64,000 nucleotides of DNA, taken from assembly GCF_014395975.1 (NCBI RefSeq), contig NZ_CP060714.1, positions 2,294,001 through 2,358,000 of the forward strand. The letters are read 5' to 3'. The notes under the pieces are model-generated. The model searched no databases. It saw only the letters and a program-made list of their open reading frames with translations, and had not been told where the DNA came from. Source of the stretch: Diaphorobacter ruginosibacter. GTDB taxonomy: Bacteria; Pseudomonadota; Gammaproteobacteria; Burkholderiales; Burkholderiaceae_C. Below, in pieces: positions 52,221 to 60,500 of the stretch. The position numbers were made by a program, and so were the translations under genes. Every line of letters starts with the position of its first letter. The stretch's first letter is position 1.

Positions 52221-53632
52221 GCCTGGAGTGGATTCTGTCGCCGCAGCGTATTGCGGGCGCGGCGACTCTGGTGGTGGGTTATGCGGCGCTCTGCGCGCGC
52301 GTGGCGTGGGTATCCCGGCGCAAGAGGCTTGATCTCTCACATGGCAACGAGGAGGCGGCGGGTCATTCACAGTGGCCTGCGGTGCTTGTCTGCTATGCCA
52401 GCCAGACGGGCCAGGCGGAAGGCATCGCACGGGAGGCGGCAGGCATGCTGCGTGCGAGCGGCATGCGTGCCACGCTGATGCCGGTGGACGCGGTCGGCGC
52501 GGATATGCTGCGCTCGCACGAGCGCAGCCTGTGGGTACTGTCCACCACAGGCGAGGGCGACGCGCCCGACCATGCGCTCCCCTTTGTGCAGGCGCTGCTC
52601 CCCAAATCCCTGTCGCTGCCGAATCACCAGAGCCAGGTGCTCGCGCTGGGCGATCGGGAATACCGCGAGTTCTGCGCATTCGGGGAACAGGTGCACCGCT
52701 GGCTTGAGGCGCAGGGCGCCAGCAGCGAGTTGACCCGCGTGGACAACATGGACCGGGACACATTGCGCGCGTGGCAGGCGCGCATGAACGAGCGCAAGCT
52801 GGAGTGGCTGGGCGGGACGGACTCGCAGCCTCCCGCTCCCGACGAAGAGGAATGGCTGCTGCCGCCGGCCACCACGTTGGTGCGGCTCGAGCGGCGCACG
52901 CTGCTCAACCCGGGGAGCCAGGGCGGACCGCTGTACCAGCTGGATTGGGTGGCCGAGCCCGGCCGCGAGCTGCCGCACTGGGAGTCGGGTGATCTTGCAT
53001 CGCTGCGAATTCCGGCCGACCCGGCACATCCTCGGGACTACTCGATCGCCTCGATCCCGCAGGACAACGTCCTGCAGATGCTGGTGCGCCTGAGCGTGCG
53101 TGAGGACGGCACGCCTGGCATGGCATCGGGCTGGCTGTGCGGCGGTATCCGCGAAGGCGACTCGCTGGAGGTGTCAGTTCGTCGGCACAGCAGCTTCCGC
53201 TTGGGAGACAGTGCCGGACGCCCGCTGATCCTGATCGGCAATGGCTCCGGGCTGGCGGGCCTGCTGGGCCACGTGCGCGCACGGATCGCGCGGCAGCAGG
53301 GCGACCAATGGCTGATCTTCGGCGAGCGCAGCCCGGTGCACGATGCGCTGCTGGATCAACAACTCCAGGACTGGCTACAGTCGGGACAGCTTGCGCGCCT
53401 GGACCGGGCCTGGTCGCGTGACGGCGACAACCCGCGCCTGTACGTACAGGACGTGGTGCTGGAACAGGCGGACGCGATTCGCGCATGGATCGCACGTGGC
53501 GCGGCCATCTTCGTCTGCGGCAGCCTCCAGGGCATGGGCCAGGGGGTGCACAAGGCGCTCAGGCAGGTACTGGGCGAGGAGGCGCTGCACGAGCTGGTGC
53601 AGTCGGGGCGATACCGCCGCGACGTGTACTGA
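52217..53632 (+). CDS. Membrane-anchored flavodoxin/FNR reductase (CysJ-like)
   Basis: The 471-residue protein has one N-terminal membrane helix (about residues 11-31). It then has a flavodoxin domain (56-195; CYASQTGQAEGIAREA and STTGEGDAPDHA) and an NADPH-ferredoxin reductase domain (215-471) with RDYSIAS at 273-279 for FAD, GNGSGLAGLLGH at 341-352 for NADP, and a C-terminal RYRRDVY. It is often annotated as sulfite reductase flavoprotein, but the membrane anchor and operon partners fit an electron donor to the PepSY protein. It would pass NADPH electrons through FAD and FMN to the membrane. It overlaps apbE by 4 bases, so they are coupled. Confidence 0.88.
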   Translation: MSLEWILSPQRIAGAATLVVGYAALCARVAWVSRRKRLDLSHGNEEAAGHSQWPAVLVCYASQTGQAEGIAREAAGMLRASGMRATLMPVDAVGADMLRSHERSLWVLSTTGEGDAPDHALPFVQALLPKSLSLPNHQSQVLALGDREYREFCAFGEQVHRWLEAQGASSELTRVDNMDRDTLRAWQARMNERKLEWLGGTDSQPPAPDEEEWLLPPATTLVRLERRTLLNPGSQGGPLYQLDWVAEPGRELPHWESGDLASLRIPADPAHPRDYSIASIPQDNVLQMLVRLSVREDGTPGMASGWLCGGIREGDSLEVSVRRHSSFRLGDSAGRPLILIGNGSGLAGLLGHVRARIARQQGDQWLIFGERSPVHDALLDQQLQDWLQSGQLARLDRAWSRDGDNPRLYVQDVVLEQADAIRAWIARGAAIFVCGSLQGMGQGVHKALRQVLGEEALHELVQSGRYRRDVY

Positions 53633-53661
53633 ATACGTGCAGCACGGCGCTGCTCGTGGCG

Positions 53662-54048
53662 TCAGTCCGTGACGGAGTCCGCTGCGATCTGCGACATCAA
53701 CGCCGTCATGCGCGCGTCCTCGCCGATCGGTGACGACAGGCGCAGATCCAATAGCGGATGCTGCGCGCGCAGTTGAGCGACCATGCGCGGCAGGTCCTCG
53801 CGCGCATGCCGTCCCGCACCGAGGAACATCGGCACGATGGAGATCCTCTGCACGCCGGCGGCGGCCCACTGATCGACGACATCGGGCAGGGCGGGATCGC
53901 AAAGTTCAAGATAGGCGCATGCCACGGCAATGTCAGTGCGGCTTGCCGAAAGCATGCGTGCGACGGCCTCGATCGGCTGGCGCCACTGGGGGTCGCGCGA
54001 GCCGTGTGCGAACAGCACGACACCTGAAGTCGCAGCGGGGGTTGACAT
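53662..54048 (-). CDS. cbiX: Small CbiX-type sirohydrochlorin chelatase
   Basis: The 128-residue single-domain protein has the metal-chelatase motif LFAHGSRDPQWRQP near the start and VPMFLGAGRHAREDLP in the middle, with the two histidines that coordinate metal. It inserts cobalt or iron into sirohydrochlorin for cobalamin or siroheme. The start ATG 54048 has AGGAA 5 bases upstream. It is 17 bp after lptG on the same strand and convergent with the flavoprotein gene (29 bp). A role in siroheme for sulfite reductase is possible. Confidence 0.88.
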   Translation of the reverse strand: MSTPAATSGVVLFAHGSRDPQWRQPIEAVARMLSASRTDIAVACAYLELCDPALPDVVDQWAAAGVQRISIVPMFLGAGRHAREDLPRMVAQLRAQHPLLDLRLSSPIGEDARMTALMSQIAADSVTD

Positions 54049-54065
54049 GGGTTCCTGCCGCTTCG

Positions 54066-55163
54066 CTAACGCCGGAGCACCAGCCAGCCGAAGGCCGCCA
54101 GTGACAGCATGGTGTAGATCAACCCCGGCGCGGCCGCAGTCAGCATGGGCGACCAGTTCTGCAGGTTGCCGGCGAAACCGAACACGTTGTTGAGCAGGAA
54201 GAAGCTGATACCGGCCATGACGCCGCCGAACACGTAGCCCGCGATGCCTCCGGAGCGGAAGTGAAGATAGGCGAACGGCAGCGACAGCACCACCATCACG
54301 AGGCAACTGAGCGGATAGAACACCTTGCGCCAGAACTCGATCGCATAGCGCTGCGTGGTCTGTCCGTTGGCCTCGAGGTGGCGGATGTACTGGAACAGCT
54401 CCAGCGTGGACATCTTATCCGGCTTGAGCACCGCGGCCGCAACCATGCTTGAGGTGATGCGCGTCTTCCAACTGAACTCGGGCTCCTCGGTGCGCTCGAC
54501 CCGCATCTCGTCATCGGCATTGCGTTCAAAGACGCTACGCTTGACGTTCTGCAGATCCCAGGCATCGGTCTCCGTGTTGAACGTGCCGGTCTCGGCCTGC
54601 GTGGTCGATGCCGCAAAGCCCTTGGAATCGAACTCGAAGATGCGCACGTTGCGCATTTCGCCCGTGGTGGCGATCGCGCGCACGTTCACGGCGAAGCTAT
54701 GGTCCCCCTGGCGCTCCTTGAGCCAGGCGCCGGTCACGCCGGTCGAGATCTGTCCCAGCCGGCGTGCCTTCACCAATTGCGCGGCCTTTTCGCTGACAGG
54801 CGAGATGTAGTCGCCGATCACGAATGTCAGCACCACGAACGCGCCGCCCAGGATCAGCAGCGTGCTGAGCGCCCGCCAAGGGCCCAGGCCGCTGGTGCGC
54901 ATGATCGTGAATTCGGATGTCTGCGCCAGCCTTGCCATCACGAAGATGGTGCCGATCAGCACCGTGATGGGCAGGAGCTCATACAGGTGCTGCGGAATGC
55001 TGAGCGCCACGTAGAGCAGGGCATGCTGCACCTCGTAGGTCTTGTTGATCCAGCGCAGTTCATCCACCAGATCGAAAAAGAAGAACAGCGCAAGAAAGGC
55101 CAGCGTGACAAAGCCCACGCCCGCCACGACCTCGCGGTAGATGAATCGACGAATGGTTTTCAT
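54066..55163 (-). CDS. lptG: LPS export ABC transporter permease LptG
   Basis: The 365-residue protein is one of the two permeases in the LptB2FG complex that lifts lipopolysaccharide out of the inner membrane. It has two N-terminal membrane segments, FIYREVVAGVGFVTLAFLAL and LPITVLIGTIFVMARLAQT, then a jellyroll periplasmic region, and four C-terminal helices (YGIEFWRKVFYPLSCLVMVVLSLP type, here RYAIEFWRKVFYPL). ATG 55163 overlaps lptF by 4 bases. Confidence 0.94.
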   Translation of the reverse strand: MKTIRRFIYREVVAGVGFVTLAFLALFFFFDLVDELRWINKTYEVQHALLYVALSIPQHLYELLPITVLIGTIFVMARLAQTSEFTIMRTSGLGPWRALSTLLILGGAFVVLTFVIGDYISPVSEKAAQLVKARRLGQISTGVTGAWLKERQGDHSFAVNVRAIATTGEMRNVRIFEFDSKGFAASTTQAETGTFNTETDAWDLQNVKRSVFERNADDEMRVERTEEPEFSWKTRITSSMVAAAVLKPDKMSTLELFQYIRHLEANGQTTQRYAIEFWRKVFYPLSCLVMVVLSLPFAYLHFRSGGIAGYVFGGVMAGISFFLLNNVFGFAGNLQNWSPMLTAAAPGLIYTMLSLAAFGWLVLRR

Positions 55164-56266
55164 GCGGGCCTCCGCTCGGCTGTCTGGCGCCGGAAAAGCG
55201 AGCGCACGGACCATTGGTTGTGCCGTGCGGCGAGCAGCAGCAGGGCCAGGAGCAGTGTGCCGCCGTGCAACACGGCCATGAACTGGACCAGTCCGATGCG
55301 GTTGGCGGTGACCCAACTCTGACCCACGGTCATGAGGTTGTAGTAGACGATGAAGGCAAACAGCGCGAATGCCAGGCTGCTGCTGCGCCCCGCGCGTGGG
55401 TTGACCACCGCCACGGCGAGCCCCAGCACCACGAAGTTGAGCGCCGCGAAGGCGAGCCCGATCCGCCAGCCAAGCTCGGCCCGGTAGGCGGGCACACTCG
55501 AGCCCACGAGGTCGAGTGTGCTGCGCGTCTTGAGCGCCACTTCGTCGACGCCGCCGGACTTGGAGTCGCCGATGCGCGTGCCGTACTCGCCGAACTCACT
55601 CACGCGCAGCCCGGGCTTGTCGGTCTGCATTTCCAGGCGCTGGCCATTGAAGAGCACGGCGATGCGTTCGCCATTGCGCACCTCAAGCTTCGCGTTCTCG
55701 GCCGACGTGACCGTCTCGCGCCGTTCCTCGTTGGTGGCGATGAACACATTGCTGGCCGAGGTGGCATCGGGTGAGTCGCGGTCGATGAAGAACACGCGCG
55801 AGCCGTTGGAGGACTCCTGGAACTGGCCCGGAGCAATGCGGTCGACGTCGCTGCGCTGCTCGTACTGGGTCTTCAGTTCCTGGATCTGCGTGTTGGCCCA
55901 GGGCCATATCGCGAGAGAGAGCGTGGCGATGGCCAGCATCACAGGCCAGGCGAATCGCAGCAGCGGGGGCAACAGGCTCATGAGGCCCCGGCCGCTGGCG
56001 AACCAGATGACCATTTCGCTGTCGCGGTACATGCGCGAGAGCACGCCCACAATGGCGACGAAAAGGCACAGGCTCAGAATGGTGGGCAACTGGCCGAGCA
56101 CGGTATAGCCCATCACGAGCATGACGTCGGACGGATTGACACTGCCTTTCGAGGCTTGTCCAAGGGTACGGATGAGCATCATCGTCATGACGATGGTGAC
56201 CAAAACCACCAGCGTCGCACCGAAACTGCGCGCCAACTCCTTGCGGATGGATGAATCGAATAACAT
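55160..56266 (-). CDS. lptF: LPS export ABC transporter permease LptF
   Basis: The 368-residue permease partners LptG. It begins MLFDSSIRKELARSFGATLVVL with an amphipathic start and holds six membrane segments and a central periplasmic domain (GSRVFFIDRDSPD). The last helices lie at SSLAFALFAFIVYYNLM. It ends in an Arg-rich cytosolic tail. Its start codon is only 23 bases from the divergent pepA start. It overlaps lptG by ATGA. Confidence 0.94.
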   Translation of the reverse strand: MLFDSSIRKELARSFGATLVVLVTIVMTMMLIRTLGQASKGSVNPSDVMLVMGYTVLGQLPTILSLCLFVAIVGVLSRMYRDSEMVIWFASGRGLMSLLPPLLRFAWPVMLAIATLSLAIWPWANTQIQELKTQYEQRSDVDRIAPGQFQESSNGSRVFFIDRDSPDATSASNVFIATNEERRETVTSAENAKLEVRNGERIAVLFNGQRLEMQTDKPGLRVSEFGEYGTRIGDSKSGGVDEVALKTRSTLDLVGSSVPAYRAELGWRIGLAFAALNFVVLGLAVAVVNPRAGRSSSLAFALFAFIVYYNLMTVGQSWVTANRIGLVQFMAVLHGGTLLLALLLLAARHNQWSVRSLFRRQTAERRPA

Positions 56267-56289
56267 TGTCTCGAAGGAAAACGCCGATT
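56267..56289. promoter_or_regulatory. 23-bp divergent spacer between lptF and pepA
   Basis: The start codons of lptF (leftward) and pepA (rightward) are separated by only 23 bases, which hold the pepA ribosome site AAGGAAA. Each promoter must therefore lie within the coding region of the other gene or farther away. Confidence 0.7.
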
Positions 56290-57849
56290 ATGAACTTCGA
56301 ACTGACCACACTCTCCCTGTCTGCCGCCGTCAACCAGAAATGCGATGCACTGATCGTGCTGGTTCCTGAGGGAACCAAACCCGCAAAAGATGCGGTCTCC
56401 GCGATTCTGGCCCAGGCGCTCAAGTCGGGTGATCTGGAACTCAAGGCGGGAAAGACCCTGCAAATGTACGCGTCGCCCCTGATTTCGGCGCGCCGCGTGA
56501 TTCTTGCCGGAAGTGGTGATGGTAGCGCGCGCAGCGTGCGTCTGGCGGTTACTGCTGTCGCCAATGTCCTCAAATCCCCCAAAGTCCGGAAAGCATGCCT
56601 GGTCTTTGCAGGCAAGACATCGCCCGAGGCGGTGGCTGCAGCGGTGCAATGCTGCGGCGAAATCGCCTATGCCTACACCACTACGAAGAGCAAGGCGGAG
56701 CCGCTTGCCATCAACCGCGTCGTGATCGGGGCCGAGGAAGCAGCGCGCCTGAAGCCGGCCTTTGAGATGGCGTGCGGCGTTGCCAAGGGCGTCGCCTTTG
56801 CCCGCGAGTGGGCCAACCGTCCCGCCAACCATGCCACCCCGACGCTGCTCGCCCAGGCCGCCAAGGGCCTGGCCGTGGGCGGCATCACCTGCAAGATCCA
56901 TGGTCCGGCGGAGGTGGCCAAGCTGGGCATGGGCGCATTCATGGCCGTGGCGCAGGGCTCTGCGGAGCAGTTGCGGTTCATCGAGCTGCGCTACAACGGC
57001 GCAGCCAAGTCCGAGGCGCCCGTGGTGCTTGTCGGCAAGGGCATCACGTTCGACACGGGGGGCATTTCGCTCAAGCCAGCCGCCGAAATGGACGAGATGA
57101 AGTTCGACATGGGCGGCGCGGCCAGCGTGCTGGGCGTGTTCAGTGCCCTGTCTGAGCTGCGTCCGGCGGTCAACGTGGTGGGCCTGATCCCGGCGTGCGA
57201 GAACATGCCGGACGGCAAGGCCGTGAAGCCGGGCGATGTGGTGACCAGCATGAATGGACAGACCATCGAGATCCTGAACACCGACGCGGAAGGCCGCCTC
57301 GTGCTGTGCGACGCGCTCACTTATGCTGCGCGCTTCAAGCCGCGCGCCGTGGTCGATATCGCCACGCTCACGGGAGCCTGCGTGATTGCGCTCGGTGCGC
57401 AACGCAGCGGCCTGTTCTCGACCGATGAGGCCCTCGCGAACAAGTTGCAGGCGGCGGGCGACGCCTCGCTCGACCTGTGCTGGCGCATGCCGCTCGATGA
57501 GGAGTACGGTGAAGGCCTGCGCAGCAATTTTGCCGACGTGGCCAACGTGGCAGGACGTGCTGGCGGCGCGATCACGGCAGCCAAGTTCCTGCAGCGCTTC
57601 ACGGGCACCATGCCCTGGGCGCACCTGGACATCGCCGGAACCGCATGGAAGGGTGGCGCTGCGAAGGGTGCCACCGGTCGTCCGGTGGGACTGCTGCTGC
57701 ACTATCTGGCCTCCGAGGCTGGCGCTGCATCCAAGCCCGCCAAGGCTGCCAAATCGGTCAAGGCAGGTGGCAAGACGGGCTCCGCATCTACAAGCACGGC
57801 AACAGCAAAGCCTGCGCGCAAGGCTGCCGGCGCCCCCAAGGCCGCCTGA
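56290..57849 (+). CDS. pepA: Leucyl aminopeptidase (cytosol aminopeptidase, M17)
   Basis: The 519-residue peptidase has the M17 active site: VGKGITFDTGGISLKPAAEMDEMKFDMGGA, quoted here as VGKGITFDTGG and MDEMKFDMGGA, plus the signature NTDAEGRLVLCDAL with the catalytic and metal-binding Asp, Glu and Arg. PepA also binds DNA (Xer recombination) in E. coli. Unlike typical 480-500-residue relatives, it ends in a 40-residue Ala/Lys/Ser tail (SKPAKAAKSVKAGG onward). ATG 56290 has AAGGAAA upstream. It is followed after 22 bp by holC, so they are likely co-transcribed. Confidence 0.94.
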   Translation: MNFELTTLSLSAAVNQKCDALIVLVPEGTKPAKDAVSAILAQALKSGDLELKAGKTLQMYASPLISARRVILAGSGDGSARSVRLAVTAVANVLKSPKVRKACLVFAGKTSPEAVAAAVQCCGEIAYAYTTTKSKAEPLAINRVVIGAEEAARLKPAFEMACGVAKGVAFAREWANRPANHATPTLLAQAAKGLAVGGITCKIHGPAEVAKLGMGAFMAVAQGSAEQLRFIELRYNGAAKSEAPVVLVGKGITFDTGGISLKPAAEMDEMKFDMGGAASVLGVFSALSELRPAVNVVGLIPACENMPDGKAVKPGDVVTSMNGQTIEILNTDAEGRLVLCDALTYAARFKPRAVVDIATLTGACVIALGAQRSGLFSTDEALANKLQAAGDASLDLCWRMPLDEEYGEGLRSNFADVANVAGRAGGAITAAKFLQRFTGTMPWAHLDIAGTAWKGGAAKGATGRPVGLLLHYLASEAGAASKPAKAAKSVKAGGKTGSASTSTATAKPARKAAGAPKAA

Positions 57850-57871
57850 AGTGGACAGGACGTGATATCCG

Positions 57872-58309
57872 ATGACGGAAGTTGCCTTTCATTTCAATGC
57901 GCCGGACAAGCTGGCCTACGCATGCCGCTTCGCTCGCAAGGCGCTGCGCCGGGAAATGCGCGTGGTGATCACGGGTGCCCCCGGTGAGTTGCAGGCGCTT
58001 GATCGCATGATGTGGGCCGTCGGTTCCACCGATTTCGTCGCGCACGCGCTCGCCGATGCCGATCCAGACATCGTGCGCGCATCACCGGTACTGCTGGCCG
58101 GCGATCCGTTGTCGGTATCGCCGCGCGACGTGCTACTCAACCTGGGGGCCCAGGTTCCCGGCGGGTTTGAGCAGTTCGCGAAGGTGGTGGAGGTCGTCAG
58201 TGCAAGCGACGAGGCGGATCGCCAATCGGCCCGCGTCCGCTGGCGGCAGTATGCGGCGCAGGGCTACGACATCGTGCGCCACGATCTCGTTTTGAAAGAG
58301 AATGCCTGA
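57872..58309 (+). CDS. holC: DNA polymerase III chi subunit
   Basis: The 145-residue protein starts MTEVAFHFNAPDKLAYACR and has RMMWAVGSTDFVAH and PVLLAGDPLS, as in chi subunits of betaproteobacteria. Chi links the clamp loader to SSB; it also binds YoaA in E. coli. The order pepA-holC is common in proteobacteria. The next gene starts two bases after its stop. Confidence 0.9.
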   Translation: MTEVAFHFNAPDKLAYACRFARKALRREMRVVITGAPGELQALDRMMWAVGSTDFVAHALADADPDIVRASPVLLAGDPLSVSPRDVLLNLGAQVPGGFEQFAKVVEVVSASDEADRQSARVRWRQYAAQGYDIVRHDLVLKENA

Positions 58310-58311
58310 CC

Positions 58312-58911
58312 ATGTCGTCCGCGCCCGCCACCCCGCCCAAATTCGTTCCTACCCTCACGGAAGAGGTCAGCCTGCCTGTCGACCTGGTGGCCGAGGCGGA
58401 CGAGGCGCCTGCGGAGATTCCCGGCGGGTATGAATTGCCAGCGGGTGCACCGGAAGAGGACGACGGCTTTACGGAGGAGGGCATCGCCGCCGCACCGCCC
58501 GGCGTGCCTCACGCACAGGCGCTGCCTCCCGAGCTTGTGGCCAACCTGCCCGAACTGACCGAGGTGGCCACTGAACCGCTGCCCGAAGGTGAGGACATGT
58601 CGGCGGAGCGGGAGGAGACCGAAGGTATGGAGCCGGTCGTGGAGGACGCGAGGCCCGAGAAGGCACCGCAGCCAATCGCCTCAGCCCACCCGTCACCGCT
58701 GCCCGAGGGCTACGAAGAGATCGTCATCCACCGTGTGATGCAGCGCGTGGACGTCATGCTCGAGCAGCGCTTGAAAGAGGCCATCGCCACGGTGATCCAG
58801 GAACAGACCCGCTCGATCGTTCCTCGCCTGCGTGAGGAGGTGGAGTCGGTCGTTCGCCAGTCGGTCTACGAGGCGGTGGCGGACGAGCTGGCCTCCGTCC
58901 ACCACCAATGA
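58312..58911 (+). CDS. Acidic protein of unknown function downstream of holC
   Basis: A 199-residue protein that begins with an acidic, Pro/Glu-rich disordered region (about 1-130) and ends with a helical region (about 135-195; EEIVIHRVMQRVDVMLEQRL then VESVVRQSVYEAVADELASV). It has no signal peptide. It starts two bases after the holC stop, so it is in that operon. It appears in this spot in related Burkholderiales only as an unnamed hypothetical, as far as I recall. The C-terminal helices may bind chi or another replisome partner; that is only a guess. Confidence 0.7.
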   Translation: MSSAPATPPKFVPTLTEEVSLPVDLVAEADEAPAEIPGGYELPAGAPEEDDGFTEEGIAAAPPGVPHAQALPPELVANLPELTEVATEPLPEGEDMSAEREETEGMEPVVEDARPEKAPQPIASAHPSPLPEGYEEIVIHRVMQRVDVMLEQRLKEAIATVIQEQTRSIVPRLREEVESVVRQSVYEAVADELASVHHQ

Positions 58912-59265
58912 ACCTGTAAAAACCATGGGGCCGCCAGGCTCGCGCAGCGGCTCGAACCGATGCCACAGGGAGTTTCCCCAGTGTGGCGCGCCGTGGACGT
59001 GCACGCAGCCTCGTCTGCACTTGCATGGTGCCTCCGTCGAGGGCTTGCGCATGCCGGTATTCCTTGCGGCAGCACGAATCCAGGGCCTTCGGTGTGGCAA
59101 ATGCCACGGGAACCCAGGCCTGGCGCGGGCTCATGCCCTGTGGCCTGCTTCTTGCAGTCTCCATATTCTGAGAATCCCTAGTGTTTCGCGATATGAATTG
59201 CGATATGTTTCAGCGAGTTGAGACAACACGAAATATCTCAGCGTCTTAATTTTTTGGAGATCCGT
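58912..59265. promoter_or_regulatory. Intergenic region upstream of the branched-chain amino acid binding protein
   Basis: This 354-bp region holds no gene that I accept. GCGATATG occurs twice, at 59188-59195 and 59200-59207, in a short array (59186-59207). The first copy is also part of an imperfect inverted repeat with the second. The sequence becomes AT-rich toward the binding protein gene, as expected of a promoter, but I see no clear -35/-10 pair. Confidence 0.4.
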
Positions 59266-60393
59266 ATGCAATTGAAGTTGAAGTTGACTGTGGCTGCTGC
59301 GGTTGCAGCAGTGGCCGGTATTGCAGCCGCTCAAGAGGTGGTGAAGATCGGTCACGTGGGCCCCGTATCCGGGCCCCAGGGTCACTATGGCAAGGACAAC
59401 GAAAATGGCTCCCGCATGGCCATTGACGACCTGAATGCCAAGGGTGTGACCATCGGTGGCAAGAAGGTCAAGTTCGAACTGATGGCGGAAGACGATGCCG
59501 CGGATCCTAAGCAGGGTACGGCCGCTGCGCAGAAGCTGTGCGACGCCAAGGTCGCCGGCGTGGTGGGGCACCTGAACTCCGGCGTGACCATTCCCGCTGC
59601 CAAGATCTACAACGACTGCGGCACGCCCATGGTTACGGGCGCCGCGACCAACCCCGCTCTGACCAAGCCGGGCTATGACACGACGTACCGCATCATTGCC
59701 AACGACAACGCCCTGGGCGCCGCGCTGGCGGCTTACGCGGCAGATACGCTCAAGCTCAAGACGGTGGCGGTGATCGATGACCGTACGGCCTACGGCCAGG
59801 GCCTGGCCAGCGTGTTCAAGAAAGTGGCGCTGGAGAAGGGCATGAAGGTGGTCGAGGAGCAGTTCACGACCGACAAGTCGACGGACTTCATGGCGATCCT
59901 GACCGCCATCAAGGCCAAGAATCCCGATGCGGTGTTCTACGGCGGCATGGATGCGCAGGCGGGCCCGATGCTGCGCCAGATGCAGCAACTGGGCCTGAGC
60001 AAGCAGAAGTACTTCGGCGGCGACGGCTTCTGCACCACAGAACTCGCGAAGCTGTCGGCGAATGCTCCGACGCTTGGCAATGTGGTCTGCGCCGTGGGCG
60101 GTGCATCCCTCGAGAAGATGCCGGGCGGCAAGGACTGGAAGGCGCGTTACGACGCCAAGTACCCGGGCGCGTTCCAGGTCTACAGCCCGTACACCTATGA
60201 CGCAGCCATGCTGCTGGCCGATGCGATGGTGCGTGCCGGCTCTTCCGATCCGAAGAAGTACATCCCCGAACTCAAGAAGTCGAACTACCAGGGCGTGACC
60301 GCCAAGATCGCCTTCGAGGCGAATGGCGAAATGAAGAATCCTGCCGTGACCCTGTTCAACTACAAGAACGGTGAGAAGCTTCCACTGAACTGA
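59266..60393 (+). CDS. Branched-chain amino acid ABC transporter substrate-binding protein
   Basis: The 375-residue protein has a signal peptide (cleavage near AAA-QEV, residues 20-23) and the LivJ/LivK fold: VVKIGHVGPVSGPQGHYGKDN, quoted as GHVGPVSGPQGHYG, plus GVVGHLNSGVTIPAA and AYGQGLASVFKK. It binds Leu/Ile/Val or related ligands in the periplasm and passes them to a Liv permease, which is not encoded here. The start has TTGGAGA upstream. Its ligand could be a different amino acid, since this family is broad in this group. It ends at a perfect terminator. Confidence 0.92.
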   Translation: MQLKLKLTVAAAVAAVAGIAAAQEVVKIGHVGPVSGPQGHYGKDNENGSRMAIDDLNAKGVTIGGKKVKFELMAEDDAADPKQGTAAAQKLCDAKVAGVVGHLNSGVTIPAAKIYNDCGTPMVTGAATNPALTKPGYDTTYRIIANDNALGAALAAYAADTLKLKTVAVIDDRTAYGQGLASVFKKVALEKGMKVVEEQFTTDKSTDFMAILTAIKAKNPDAVFYGGMDAQAGPMLRQMQQLGLSKQKYFGGDGFCTTELAKLSANAPTLGNVVCAVGGASLEKMPGGKDWKARYDAKYPGAFQVYSPYTYDAAMLLADAMVRAGSSDPKKYIPELKKSNYQGVTAKIAFEANGEMKNPAVTLFNYKNGEKLPLN

Positions 60394-60418
60394 AGCCTCG
60401 GTTCCTGGAGACATGAGC

Positions 60419-60453
60419 AAAATGGGCCTTCGGATTCGAAGGCCCATTTTTTT
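60419..60453. terminator. Strong bidirectional terminator
   Basis: AAAATGGGCCTTCG (60419-60432) pairs perfectly with CGAAGGCCCATTTT (60437-60450) around a GATT loop, followed by more T residues. It separates the binding protein gene from the convergent hydroxyacid dehydrogenase gene. Confidence 0.95.
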
Positions 60454-60500
60454 GTTGGGGTTCACGGGTTGTGGCGGTCCAACGACCACCTAACCGCGGG

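Noticed and set aside
48910..53632. Reading the operon as an assimilatory sulfite reductase locus
   Set aside because: The hemoprotein subunit (CysI) is absent and the PepSY, DUF2271, DUF4198 and ApbE neighbours point to periplasmic electron transfer; kept only as an alternative.
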